Shown: positions 32,101 to 44,572, counted from the first letter of the stretch. The stretch is DNA of 64,000 nucleotides from Penium margaritaceum (GCA_023375785.1 SZWC01000034.1:164806-228805); one strand, 5' to 3'. The notes: generated by a model from the sequence alone, not told the origin. Translations and numbers: made by a program.

Positions 32101-34654
32101 ACACAAGTCAGCCACGGTCAGAGTGCCCAATCACAGTGCACATGTACTATGCATGATCTTGCAGGTGCAAACAAGGTAGAATACTGGTGGCTCGGTGTGG
32201 CTATTGTGTGCAATGCCTTGACAAAGTTGGCCTGTGAAACTAACCATGAACACAAAGTTAACCACGTGACTTTAACTTCTATGAATTGTAACATGAGTCA
32301 GCCACGGTCAGAGAGCCCAATCACAGTGCACATGTACTATGCATTACGTTGCTGGTATTAACAAGGTAAAAATCCGGTGGCTTGACATGGCTATTGTGCG
32401 CAATGCCTTGAGAACATTGGCATGTGCCACTGACCATGACCACAAATTTTACAAAGTGACTTTAACTTCTACGAATTGTATCACGAGTCAGCCACGGTCA
32501 GAGTGCCCAGTTACAGTGCACATAAATTATGCATGACCTTGCAGGTATAAGAAAGGTAAAACACTGGTGGCTCTGTGTGGCTATTGTGCGAAATGCCTTG
32601 ACAAAGTTGGCCTGTGCCATTGACCATGACCAAAAAGTTAACCAAGTGACATTAACGTCTATGAATCATAACACGAGTCAACCACTGTCAAGGTGCCCAA
32701 TCGCAGTGCACATCTACTATGCATGACCTTGCAGGTATAAAGAAAGTAAAAACCCGGTGGCTGGGTGTGGCCATTGTGGGTAATGCCTTGAAAATGTTGG
32801 CCTGTGCCACTGACCATGACCACAACGTGAACCATGTGACATTAACTTCAATGAATCAACACATGAGTCAGCCACAGTCAGAGTGTCCTATCACAACGCA
32901 GATGTACTAGGCATGATCTTGCAGGTGCAAACAAAATAAAACACCCGCGGCTTGGTGTGGCTATTGTGTGCAATGCCTTGAAAAAGTTGGCATGGGCAAC
33001 TGACCATGACCACAACGTTTACCATGTGACTTTAACTTCTACACATCGTAACACGAGTCAGCCACGGTCAGAGTGCCCAATCACAGTGCACGTGTAATAT
33101 GCATGATCTTGCAGCTATAAACTACGTTGGATACTGGTGGTTCACTGTGGCTATCGTGCACAATGCTTTGACTGAATTGGCATGTGCTACTGACCATGAC
33201 CACAAAGTTCACCAAGCAACTTTAACTTCTACGCATCGTAACACGAGTCAGCCACGGTCAGAGTGTCCAATCACAGTGCACATGTAGTATGCATGACCTT
33301 GCAGGTATAAACAAGGTAAAACACTGGTGGCTCGGTGCGGCTATTGTGCGCGATGCCTTGACAAAGTTGCCATGTGCCACTGACCATGACCGCAAACTTA
33401 TCCACATGATTTTAACTTCTACGAATAGTAACATGAGTCAGCCACGGTCAGAGTGTCCAATCACAGTGCACGTGTGCTAGGCATGAACATGCAGGTATGA
33501 ACAAGGTAAAACACTGGTGGCGCAGTGTGGCTATTGTGCACGATGCCTTGACAATATTGCCATGTGCCACTGACCATGACCACAAACTTCTCCACGTGAC
33601 TTTAACTTCTATAAAATGTAACACGAGTCAGCCACGGTCAGAGTGCCCAATCACAGTGCACGTGTAATAGGCATGACCTTGCAGGTATAAACAAGGTAGA
33701 ATACTGGTGGCTTGGTGTGGCTATTGTGCACAATGCCTTGACAAAGTTGGCATGTGCCACTGACCATGACCACAAAGTTAACCATAGGACTTTAACTTCT
33801 ACGCATTGTAACACGAGTCAGCCACGGTCAGAGTGCCCAATCACAGTGCACGTGTAATAGGCATGACCTTGCAGGTATAAACAAGGTAGAATACTGGTGG
33901 CTTGGTGTGGCTATTGTGCACAATGCCTTGACAAAGTTGGCATGTGCCACTGACCATGACCACAAAGTTAACCATAGGACTTTAACTTCTACGCATTGTA
34001 ACACGAGTTAGCCACGGTCAGAGTGCCCAATCACAGTGCACGTGTAATATGCATGACCTTGCAGGTATAAACAAGGTAGAATACTGGTGGATCAGTGTGG
34101 CTATTGTGCACAATACCCTGACAAAGTTGGCATGTGCCACTGACCATGACCACAAAGTTTACCAAGTGACTTTAACTTCAATAAATCAATACATGAGTCA
34201 GCCACGGTCACAGTGCCCAGTCACAGTGCATGTGTACTATGCATGACCTTGCTGGTATGAACGAGGTAAAAACCCGGTGGCAGGCATGGCTATTGTGCAG
34301 AAGATCTTGACAAAATTGGCATGTGCCACTGACCATGACCAAAAATGTATTCAAGTGACTTTTACATCTATTGATCATAACATGAGTCAGCCACGGTCAG
34401 AGTGCCCAATTGTAGTGCACATGTACTATGCATCATCTTGCAGGTATGAACAAGGTACAAACTGGTGGCTTGGTGTGGCTATTGTGCGCAATGCCTTGAC
34501 AAAGTTGGCATGTACAACTGACCATGACCACAAATTTATCCGAGTGACTTTAACTTCTACGAATTGAAACACGCGTCAGCCACAGTCAGAGTGCCCAATC
34601 ACAGTGCACGTGTGCTAGGCATAAACTTGCAGGTATAAACAAGGTAGAATACTG
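29132..34654 (+). repeat. 190-bp satellite array, left block, plus orientation
   Basis: About 29 monomers with 190-bp spacing (for example 31091, 31281, 31471, 31661). Two main types alternate over much of 29660-31760: type a (GTGCTAGGCATAAACTTGC) and type b (TACTATGCATGACCTTGC), giving a dimer of about 380 bp. Two neighbouring monomers at 33661-33850 and 33851-34040 are almost identical, a recent duplication. Short open frames of about 62 codons recur in step with the monomer and are not genes. Confidence 0.97.
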
Positions 34655-34946
34655 GTCCTTGCTTATACCTAAAAGGTCATGCATAGTACACGTGCTCTGT
34701 GATTGGGCACTCTGACCGTGGCTGACTCATGTATTGATTCATAGAAGTTAGAATCACTTGGTAAACTTTGTGGTCATGGTCAGTTGCACATGCCAACTTT
34801 GTCAAGGCCCTGTACACAATAGCCTCACCAAGCCACCAGTATTCTACCTTGTTTATTCTTGCAAGTTCATGCCTAGTACACGTGCACTGTGCTTGGGCAC
34901 TCTGACTGTGGCTGAATCGTGTTACGATGCATAGTGTAAAATGAAC
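34655..34946 (-). repeat. Inverted satellite block
   Basis: About one and a half monomers in the opposite orientation (CACTCTGACCGTGGCTGACTC reads on the plus strand), within an otherwise plus-oriented array. Borders are near 34655 and 34946, where plus orientation resumes. Confidence 0.9.
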
Positions 34947-37078
34947 TTGGAGAACTTGCAGGTATAAGGAAGAAAAAACCGGTGGCTTGGTGTGGCTCAA
35001 GGCGGCTATTGTGCGTAGTGCCTTGACAAAGCTGGCATGTGCCACTGACCATGAGCACGCAGTTAACCAAGTAGTTTTAACTTCTACGAATCACAACACA
35101 AGTCATCCACGGTCAGCGTGCCCGATCACAGTGCACATCTAATATGCATGAACTTGCAGGTACAAACAAGGTGAAAACCCGGTGGCTTGGAGTGGCTGTT
35201 GTGGGCAATGCCTTGGCAGAGTTGGCCTGTACAACTAACAATGACCACAAATTTATCCAAGTGACTTTAACGTTAATTAATTATGACATGAGTCAGCCAC
35301 GGTCAGAGTGCCCAATCACAGTGCACGTGTGCTAGGCATAAACTTGCAGGTATAAGCAAGGTAAAATACCGGTGGCTTGGTGTGGTTGTTTTGGGCAATG
35401 CCTTGACAGAGTTGGCATGTGCCACTGACCATGACCACAACATGAACAAAGTGATATTATCTTCTATGAATCATAACACGGGTCAACCACGGTCAGAGTG
35501 CCCAATCACAGTGCACGTGTACTGTGCATGACATTGCAGGTATAAACAAGGTAAAAACCCAGTGGCTTGGTGTGGCTATTGTGGGCATTGCCTTGACAAA
35601 GTTGGCCTATGCAATTGACCATGACCACAACGTGAACCAAGTGACATTAACTTCTATGAATCATGACACGAGTCAGCCACAGTCAGAGTGCCCAATCCTA
35701 GTGCACTTGTGCTATGCATAAACTTGCAGGTATAAGCAAGAAAAAAACCAGTGTCTTGGTGTGGCTCAAGGCGGCTATTGTGCACAGTGCCTACAAAAAA
35801 CTGGCATGTGCCACTGACCATGAGCACGCAGTTAACCAAGTAGTTTGAACTTCTACGAATCTTAACACGAGTCAGCCACGGTCAGAGTGCCCAATCAAAG
35901 TGCACATGTAGTATGCTTGACCTCACATGTATGAACAATGTAAAAACACAGTGGCTTTGTGTGGTTATTGTGCGCAAAGCCTTCACAAAGTTGGCATGTA
36001 CCACTGAGCATGACCACAAAGTGAAACAAGTAGACTTAACTTCTACGAATCATAGCACGAGTCATCCACGGTCAGAGTGCCCAACCACCGTGCACATCTA
36101 ATATGCATGACCTTGCAGGTATAAACAAGGTGAAAACCCGGTGGCTTTGTGTGGCTATTGTGGGCAATGCCTTGACAAAGTTGGCATGTGCCACTGACCA
36201 TGACCACAAAGTGAACCAACTGACTTTTACCTCCAGCGATAATAACACGCTTCAGCCACGGTCAGAGTGCCCATTCACAGTGCACGTGTGCTAGGCATAA
36301 AATTGCAGGTATAAGCAAGGTAGAATACTGGTGGCTCGGTGTGGCTATTGTGCGCGATGCTTTGACAAAGTTGACATGTGCCACTGACCATGACCACAAA
36401 GTTAACAAAGTGACATTAACTTCTATGAATCATAACACGAGTCTGCCACGGTCAGAGTGTCCAGTCACAGTGCAGATGTGCTAGGCATGATCTTGCAGGT
36501 GCAAACAAGGTAGAATACTGGTGGCGTGCTGTGGCTATTGTGCGCAATGCATCGACAAAGTTGGCATGTGCCACTGACGATGGCCACGAAGTTTATCAAG
36601 TGATCTTAACTTCCACGCATCGTAACACAAGTCAGCTACGGTCAGAGTGTCCAATCACAGTGTAGATGTACTAGGCATGATCTTGCAGGTACAAATAACG
36701 TATAATGCTGGTGTCTCGGTGTGGCTTTTGTGTGCAATGCCTTTACAAAGTTGGTATGTGCCACTAACCATGACCACAACATTTTCCAAGTGACTTTAAC
36801 TTCCATGCATCGTAACACGAGTCAGCCACCGTCAGAGTGCCCAATCACAGTGCACATGTACTATACATGACCTTGCTGTATGAACAAGGTCAAAAGCCGG
36901 TGGCTTGGAACGGCTATTGTGTACAATGCCTTGATAAAGTTAGCATGTGCCACTTACCATGACCACAAATTTATCCAAGTGACTTAAACTTCTACGAATT
37001 GTAACGTGACTCAGCCATGGTCAGAGTGCACAATCACAGTGCATATGTACTATGCATGACCGTGCAGGTATAAACAAG
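34947..37078 (+). repeat. 190-bp satellite array, continuing plus orientation
   Basis: About 11 monomers of the same mixed types as 29132-34654. Ends in mid-monomer (AAACAAG) at the TG of the LTR at 37079. Confidence 0.96.
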
Positions 37079-37742
37079 TGACAGAATGATATTTATGTCA
37101 AGGCAGGACACCCAACGGGTTCAGCTCCAGTAGTTTTCTGGCTCCTCCTCTCCCGGAAATACCGAGAACTCTCAAAAACGGTTCAAGCCTCAACATGAAC
37201 CACCTCGGTCCCATCATACACAAACCGTTGACGGTGAGAACTGACCAACGGCACGATTCTGAGCAATCCCCTAATAAGCGGCCCGACCGCAAGCACGTCC
37301 TGCTAGTGCACAAGAAGTCATTGCTATCCTTTTTGTCTTGTTCTGTCCCTTATAAGGAGGATGTTCATTCTCTCCTAGCTTAACCAGAATATTTCTATTC
37401 ATCCTGTTCCCTTTGGTTCCGCGGCTTTGCCGCCGTGTTCTCGCTCTGCTCGCCTCTCGCTTCCATTGCCTTTGCCCACCTCTGTCTCATCACGGCCCTT
37501 CGCTTCGCCACCCTCAACCTTTCTCTTCCGACGCCTTCCTCTCTTTGCTCTCAGGATCTCTTATCTGCGCTCTGTCTACCTTGGAACTCCAGTGGATCGC
37601 GTCCTTTCGCGACTCTGTGACTAACTCCTTGGGTCCGCGCTCACCGCTCTACCTCCATCACTCCACTACGTCACTTCTGCCTGCTTCACTGCTTTTGCTT
37701 GCTTCTGCTCTTGCCGTTCCCGCTCATTGCATTCTTCTGACA
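37079..37742 (+). repeat. 5' LTR type X
   Basis: 664 bp, starting TGACAGAATGATA (TGTCAG in the partner at 28468) and ending CTTCTGACA before the PBS. TATA-like TATAAGG at 37351. Similar to 28468-29131 over its whole length. Confidence 0.85.
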
Positions 37743-37754
37743 TGGTATCAGAGC
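37743..37754 (+). promoter_or_regulatory. Primer-binding site, initiator Met tRNA
   Basis: TGGTATCAGAGC directly after the type X LTR, identical to the sites at 18653 and 53139. Confidence 0.95.
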
Positions 37755-40700
37755 ATCAAGCAACATCACCTGGTGCCCCGTGACCTCGTCATCACTCAGC
37801 CGTCATCACTACCTCACGTCTCGAACCTGCACCCCTCCGCCGCCGTCACCACCACTTCGCACCTCTCCGCTTCTTCAACAGCAGACATCAGCAGCATCGC
37901 TTGAAGTGCTCCTCACGCTGAAGCAATGGCTCGTCATCCTAAGGAAGCCCTGCGCCCATTTTGCACCCATGGCCAATAATCGGTGATTCGTCGTGTACAC
38001 CAGCCAAAAGCAGCTCCCGAGCCTTCGCCGCCGTCAACTTCTAAGAAGCTTCTTGCCGCCTGCAAGCAGCTACCTCTCATCACCTTTGCCACCTCAAGTC
38101 CCCTCGTCTTTTTCACCTCCTCTCACCAGCCGCATCTGCTGCATCAGCCTCAACCCTCTCAGCTCCTCAGCATCCTTCTCTCGAGCCACGTCCTTGAGCG
38201 GCCTTCTCACGTCATGAGCAGCAGCAGCTTAACTCTCGCCGTCAAGATATCAGACACCACCAGTCTTCGTGCTCCGATTGCAAGCCATCTGGGGAACAAA
38301 CCGTCACTCTCCTAACATCAGCGAATCAGTGTCCCTGCTCGCCGCATGACTGCAGCCAACTTCCTCTTGCCAACAGGACATCAGATACCGCCAGTCTTCC
38401 TGCCCGTCGGTCTCGGGCCAACTGGGGAACAAGCCGTCACTCTTCTGAAAGCAAAGGCCTTGGTTACCGCATCTCGCTGCCATTCTCTCCCTGCCGCCAT
38501 TCTTATCTTCCGCCTCCATCACACGCGCATTATCTTCACCAGCCTTCCCTTTGTTCATCAACTGGGGAAATCATCCTCCTTCATCCGCCGTTGACATGTT
38601 CTGACGCCTGACACGCCCCGCCGAAGCAGACTTCACCAGCAACCGCCTCCGCAACAGAGGGAACATCAAGTCCGAGTCACAAACAGTCCTCCTCACCAGC
38701 ATCCCACGTGCAAACAACATCCATCAGGTCTGTATTGATACAGTTGAGGAACGGTGCTCATCACGGCAACCAGCTGCACCCCACGACCAGAAGCAGCACT
38801 CGGTCATTACAGTATCAGGATTTCCATCCGCAAGAACATCAAGCAGTTATCCGCCTCCCTCAGCACCGGACTCCGTGCTGACAGCATCATTAAACGGTGT
38901 ATGGGCACCGTTTGGTGCAAATGCACCTCACCAAAAGAGTGAAGCAGCATTCTCAGCTTCCGCGCATCTAGCAACAGCATCTCCTTGTACAACAGTAGCA
39001 GCACTTCATCACTAGCGATCTCCTCCGAGCTCCATCTTGTCTTCGTCTTGGTAACCCGTCTAACAAATGCCTCGCCTCAGCAAAGGCTCCAACGACCTTA
39101 CCAGCTATCAGATCTGCTCTACTGCATCCACAACAGCAAAAGATCATCACCTCTTTCTCCAAAGTTAGAATGAGCACGACTTTCCGCCTATCTCATGGAT
39201 GGCGTTCGCCAGACTGTTTTTCTCGAGTCAACAAGATTGTACTGCAAGGACTCCGTCATATTGTCTCATGGGCTACTACACTAGTCACTTTCAGTTTTGG
39301 ACCCCATGCTGAGACACTGTTCCTACCTCATCCCTCATCCCAAAACACAACATCCACCATACCGCAGCAGTAACGTCTTCACTTCGTCGACCAAGTCATC
39401 ACTGCCAGTTTTACCAGTCTTCACTTTGCACCTCTCTCTGGACAGAGCATCAGTCCTACTCCTCTCTGTCTCTGTGCACGCTCCACCACCCTCTCCACGT
39501 GGCATCAGAACTCTCAAGTGACATCAGGTACCAGCATTCACCAAGGCCTGACCACTCTTCTCATCAACATCCCGTTCTTCGAAAGCATTGATGCTCTTCT
39601 CCATGACCTCACCCTCCTTCGCCTTTGGGTTTATTGTACCTTGGGTCTGTTTGCCTCCACTTTCCCTCTTCATGCACTGTATCTCGCTTCTTTCCTACCT
39701 GCTATCTTCCATACCATCACGAGCACAATTCAAACCATCATTGAGCACTACCTCAGCACCCTTCCAGCTCATTTTGCACTCACTACTCTCTACCAGTGGT
39801 TCTCACATGATCCAACCTCCTTCAGCTTCCTGGATCTGCCAAGAAGCAACCCGTCTCTTATCACCACTTCCAACCACACACAAGCACAAGCAACCTCTCA
39901 CAATCATGAGTCACACTCCAAGTACGCGCATCTCAGACACACCAAGCTATCACCACATGTCATCACATGCTCGTCTCTGTCCAGCTCTTGCACCAACCTC
40001 CCATCTCAGCCTTCAACCTGCATCTCCTCTCAGCGCCGCANTCATTGAGCACTGCCTGAGCACCCTTCCAGCTCATTTTGCACTCACTACTCTCTACCCT
40101 TGGTTCTCACATGATCCAACCTCCTTCAGCTTCCTGGATCTGCCAAGAAGCAACCCGTCTCTTATCACCACTTCCAACCACACACAAGCACAAGCAACCT
40201 CTCACAATCATGAGTCACACTCCAAGTACGCGCATCTCAGACACACCAAGCTATCACCACATGTCATCACATGCTCGTCTCTGTCCAGCTCTTGCACCAA
40301 CCTCCCATCTCAGCCTTCAACCTGCATCTCCTCTCAGCGCCGCACGCATACCACCACAGGCAACCACGATGCCGCTTCATCCCTGACGCCTTCCCTGGCC
40401 TTGGTGTCTCGGTTTCCTCTTATCTCACCTGCGTTGCACACTTCCTTTCTCTCAGAGGACTCTCGTTGTAGTAACACCTTGTTCAATGCACTCCTTGTCA
40501 TACATCTTCATTCCAGATCTCCAGATTTTCTGTCATTTCTGTTTGTCTGGGTGACATATTTCCTTGCTAACCTCCCCTCTCAGTCCCCAGTGGACTGCTT
40601 CTTACTACCCCAATGCCTCTGAGATTCTTCACCCCAGGACTCATATAGACTCTCACTTCACAGTCTTCCACTTTCACAAGTCATATCATTCTCGTGTGAT

Positions 40701-40882
40701 TCATTTCCCCCGACTCTTGCACTCCAGCATCACTACAACGTGTCACCATCACCCTCAGTCCAAGACACTGTCCAAACTCCCATCATCATCCCAGCATACA
40801 CTCCACCACTACTTGGTCTTCCTTTTTGGTCCCACCGCTTCACTCCTCCTCATGTTGATCACATTGTGACATTCCGGGGGGC
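37755..40882 (+). other. Non-coding interior of X/Y element
   Basis: No RT, integrase, protease or zinc-knuckle motif is seen in any frame. Open frames (for example 39518-40048 and 39588-40622) are Ser/Leu/His/Thr-rich and low in complexity, as expected from a pyrimidine-rich strand. A 303-bp near-exact direct duplication flanks a single N at 40041. The 3' border is a short CCGGGGGG tract at 40875-40881, likely the polypurine tract. Confidence 0.6.
39738..40344 (+). repeat. 303-bp direct duplication around a single N
   Basis: 39738-40040 and 40042-40344 are nearly identical (only a few differences near the start, such as CACTACCT/CACTGCCT and ACCAGTGG/ACCCTTGG), separated by one N. This is typical of two overlapping contig ends joined without merging, so it is likely an assembly artefact. 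Confidence 0.8.
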
Positions 40883-42001
40883 TGTTGGAAATAGATCTCA
40901 ATGTCACTGGGCATCCTCATGGTCATTGTTGTCAAATATCCCACACGGCCACAATGTCCAATTGCCCCTTCCGAGGAAATTCCAGGGAACCTGGTTCACG
41001 TCCGCCTGGTGCATCACAGCAACCCCGGGAGGCTCAAAAGCCTGGTTTGGTAGCGGCCATAGGAGCTTCACTTTCCTCGCCTCTAGTGATAGCGCCCCTA
41101 TCGGACAATCCATCCGAACCGTCCGATGTGACTGGAGACCGACGGTGAAACCCGCCGCTCCCGCCAACGAAGCGAAACAACCGCAGCCCGGTCCCTGCGT
41201 ACCAACAACACAACGGGACTGGCGGGTCCATCTCGGAGTGGCGCCACAAGCTCCAGGAACACCAACGGCATCACCAACTGCCAAAGTAGATGCACGTATG
41301 CGGCTTCTGCTCTCGCATCGCCCACCGTAGCCAAAGGACTCCTAGCTATGACAAGCACTAGGACTACTTTAAACGTTCTTGTACTTGCATGTAATAAGTT
41401 AACCCTTGTGGTTCAATCAGGTCTCTGTGCCTTTCTTGCCTCCATCAGTCAATGCTTCTGTTCATGCCCGTCCTTGTGGCTGCGGTGTCCTCCTCGTTCA
41501 TTATCGCATGTGCCCGCCTTCCGGCTGCGGCACACTTACTCCATTTGTCAGTGTAGTGAGCCTGGGTTTCCTGACTCTGCGGCCTCGCACTCCCCTGCGT
41601 TCCGCTCCGCTGGTTCGTCTTCACTCACTCGCGGCCCAAACATAGTTGCTCTGGCTCGCCCCGCTGGCTTACCCGCATCATAGTGCTGTGGTATTATCTT
41701 ACTCAATCATCATCGGCCTGCCTTCACTGCGCTGCGGCCCTTACCTCCTTCGTCGTACACACACCTTCGGTACTGCACCCACGCCAAGTACTCACAATCT
41801 TCTACCAGCCGTGTTTCCTGAATTCCATCTCTTATGTCAACATCATCATGCTGACATGAGTGTTGCTGCGGCACAGTCTAGGACATAGCCCGCGCTTTGG
41901 CGCTGCGGCTCGCCCCACGAGCTCGCCCGCGCCTCAGGAACGCACCAGACTCTATCCTCTAGTTCATCAGTGAGAATGTGGCCTCCTCCAAAATACTGAC
42001 A
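40883..42001 (+). repeat. LTR-like repeat type Y
   Basis: Begins TGTTGGAAATAG after a G tract and ends AATACTGACA at the satellite border. Length 1,119 bp, with the TG...CA ends of an LTR. Open frames inside (40740-41330, 41348-41683) cross its borders or are unsupported. No second copy occurs in the window. Confidence 0.6.
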
Positions 42002-42867
42002 GCTTATATGTGCAAGGTCATGCATGGCACATGTGCATTGTAATTGGGCACTCTGAATGTGGATGACTCGTGTTACAGTTCGTAGAAGTTAAAGTCACGT
42101 GGATAAGTTCGTGGTAATGGTCAGTGGCACATGCCAACTTTGTCAAGGCATCGCGCACAATAGCCACACTGAGCCACCATTGTTTTACCTTGTTTATACC
42201 TCCAAGTTTATGCCTAGCACACGTGCACTGTGATTGGGCTCTCTGACCATGGCTGACTCGTGTCATGATTCATAGACGTTTAAGGTACTTGGATAAATCT
42301 GTGGTCATGGTCAGTTACACATGCCAACTTTGTCAAGGCATTGCGCACAATAGCCACACCGAGCCACCTGTATTCTACCTTGTTCCTTCCTCCAAGATCA
42401 TCCATAGTACATGTGCAATGTGATTGGGCACTCTGACCGTGGCTGACTCGTGTTACAATCTGTAGAAGTTGAAGTCACTTGGACAAATTTGTGATCATGG
42501 TCAGCGGCACATGCCAACTTTGTCAAGGCATTATGCACAATAGCCACACCAAGCCACCAGTAATTTACCTTGTTTATGCCTGCAAGGTCATGCCTAGTAC
42601 ACGTGTACTGTGGTTGGGCAGTCTAAACGTGGCTCACTCGTGTCATGATTCATAGCTGTTTAAGGTTCTTGGATACATTTGTGGTCATGGTCAGTGGCAC
42701 AGGCCAACTTGTCAAGGCATCGCGCACAATAGCCGTGCCAAGTGACCGGTTTTTTACCTTGTTCATACCAGCAAGGTCATGCATGGTACATGTGCACTGT
42801 GATTGGTAGCTCTGACCGTGGCTGACTCGTGATACGATTCGTAGAAATTAAAGTCACTTGGATACGT
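42002..42867 (-). repeat. 190-bp satellite, minus orientation
   Basis: About 4.5 monomers, recognised by TGGTCAGTGGCACATGCCAAC at 190-bp spacing on the plus strand. Ends at GGATACGT, next to the TGATGCCCCC end of element D. Confidence 0.95.
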
Positions 42868-44572
42868 TGATGCCCCCAATTTTGCCGCGTCCCTGGTTTT
42901 TCCGCGGATGGCTACTCTCCGCGTATCTCTGCGGATCATGCACTTCACTACTACTACTTGTCCACAAGTGAACAGTAGTACACAGTTCTCACCTTTAGGC
43001 TAGATGCTATTCTGCGGACCACGGGGTTGGGACTGATGCGGATACACCTTAATGAATAGTGATACTATGCGGCCCACTGGAGTATGGCAACCCACAATGG
43101 CAAAACTCTTGATTAGCAGCTATTCCGCGGATCACAGGTCTAGACTTCTGCACAGGTACCTTAATGAGAAGTGACACTCCGTGGCCCACTAGAGTACGGC
43201 AATCCCACAATGACAAATTATTGATTATCGGCTATTCCGCGGACCACCGGTCTAGACTTCTACGCAGGCACCTCACTGAGGAATGATGCTCTGCGTTCCA
43301 CTTCTTCCCACACGGGAGTCCACCACCTCGTGGCGTCCGACTCCTCTCCGCGGAACCCCGTTCCGCGGACGTGTGTAAGCAAGAGACACCGCCGGCAGCC
43401 CACCTCACTCGGACTTTTGGTTCTTCACGCACTTACTCCCACAGTCCGCGGACCGGACTCCGAGAGCAACTGAGGACCAGAGGGCAATGGGCGGAGCACG
43501 GGAATGAGAGTAGGCCAATGAATTTGATAAAGCTGATTGCGGAGTAAATGGACTACTTTCGAAGACAAGCAAGTATGGGTTGCACTTGTGCTATTGCTAG
43601 TGGGGCCCTTTTCTACTTGGGACTCCGCACGACGTGTCTACACGCCGTTGGTCTCATCCCTCTCACACCATCCTACTTCCTCCAATTTTGGACTCCACGC
43701 GGTGCGGCCACGCACCGCGGGTCTCGTCCCATTCACACACATACACACACTGCCTATCTTCTGCTGATCATGTTCTCCATCCGCGGTTCGTGCACGCGGT
43801 TCTTCGTGTTCTTCCTTGAATCTTCCTCTTCCACGGTGCGTCTCCCGGGACTCCTCCGTTATTGATGCTTGGTCGCTTATGCTGATTGGACGTTTTCTCC
43901 CATGATTGCTCAGTTCCTCCGCTGTCATGCCTGTGCTTTGTCAGTGGCCGCAGATTCTACTGCAACTTGTCCCTGTTCCCTTTGCACCGCGGCTCTTCCC
44001 TCCACTGCTTCCCGCCTTGCCACAAGTTCTTCGACTGAGAAGAACCACCGCAGACGAGTTGTTAGCCCGCGGCGGATTTCCCATCAATGTCCTAGTTAAG
44101 GGTGCACACCGGGTAAGATTCCCGGATCCCAGATTGGATTCGGATTCACGAATCCGAATCCAGGTTTGGCTTTGATTCACGAATCCGAATCTGGATTCGC
44201 GAATCCGTAAGATTCACGAATCTTTTCCGAATCCTATGGGTGATGGCAGGTAAAAATCATCTAATCTGCCACATAAATCCCTGTTTTCCATGTTGAAACA
44301 ATAGGGAAAGGATCTCCGAATCCCGAATCGAATCCTCATCAAGGATTTGGATCCCCGAATCCGAATCTTTTTCCGGGTTCACGAATTTTATTCACGAATC
44401 CTAGGATTTGGTGTGCAGCCTTAGTCCTAGTCCTTGCCTCCCCGGATCCACGCTACCCCTCGCTCAACCGCATCCGCGGGAGCCAGCATTCTGTGCGCGG
44501 ACCCTCTGCCTTCTCGGTCCCCATTCCGCGGGTTACTTCTTTTGCGGAGCTGCAGCAGAGTTGTGTGTGACA
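42868..44572 (-). repeat. LTR-like 3' end of element D
   Basis: In element orientation it starts TGTCAC (44572) after a purine tract and ends TTGGGGGCATCA (42868) at satellite. The 12-mer TGATGCCCCCAA of the outer end recurs in direct orientation at 44574-44585, beside the start. It contains a run of CCGCGGA words (SacII-like) between 42890 and 43460 and a hAT-like insert at 44097-44423. The region 43460-44096 matches parts of C 26700-27530. No 5' partner is seen. Confidence 0.55.
44097..44423. mobile_element. hAT-like non-autonomous element 2 (327 bp)
   Basis: Terminal inverted repeats TAAGGGTGCACACC (44097-44110) and GGTGTGCAGCCTTA (44410-44423) match at 13 of 14 positions. They are flanked by a perfect 8-bp target duplication GTCCTAGT (44089-44096 and 44424-44431). 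The interior is built of words such as GATTCACGAATCC and GATTCGCGAATCC in both orientations, the C-to-T counterpart of the GACTCGCGAGTCC words of element 1. No coding potential. Confidence 0.9.

Larger units (their letters stand above)
37079..42001 (+). mobile_element. Chimeric non-autonomous LTR element with unlike LTRs (X/Y)
   Basis: Left LTR 37079-37742 (664 bp, type X), PBS 37743-37754, interior 37755-40882 without any recognisable Gag or Pol, a G-rich tract, and a right LTR-like repeat of a different type (40883-42001, 1,119 bp, type Y). Satellite lies on both sides but in opposite orientation (plus on the left, minus on the right). The two ends therefore probably come from different elements joined by recombination, or the join is an assembly artefact. 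The interior is pyrimidine-rich and full of CATCAC/CCTCA words, like the interior of element E. Confidence 0.65.

Noticed and set aside
27589-37000. Many ORFs of 60-96 codons with similar peptides (HDLAGINKVK..., TKLACATDHDHK...)
   Set aside because: They repeat in step with the 190-bp monomer. Since 190 is not a multiple of 3, the frame rotates from one monomer to the next, and there is no start-site context or codon preference. They are satellite shadows.
27531-37078. Regularly spaced repeats resembling a CRISPR array
   Set aside because: The whole 190-bp unit is repeated without unique spacers and the context is eukaryotic retroelements. It is a tandem satellite.
39518-40622. ORFs of 176 and 344 codons in the X/Y interior as a real gene
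   Set aside because: Low-complexity Ser/Leu/His/Thr composition, one ORF crosses the artificial N and the 303-bp duplication, and no domain is seen.
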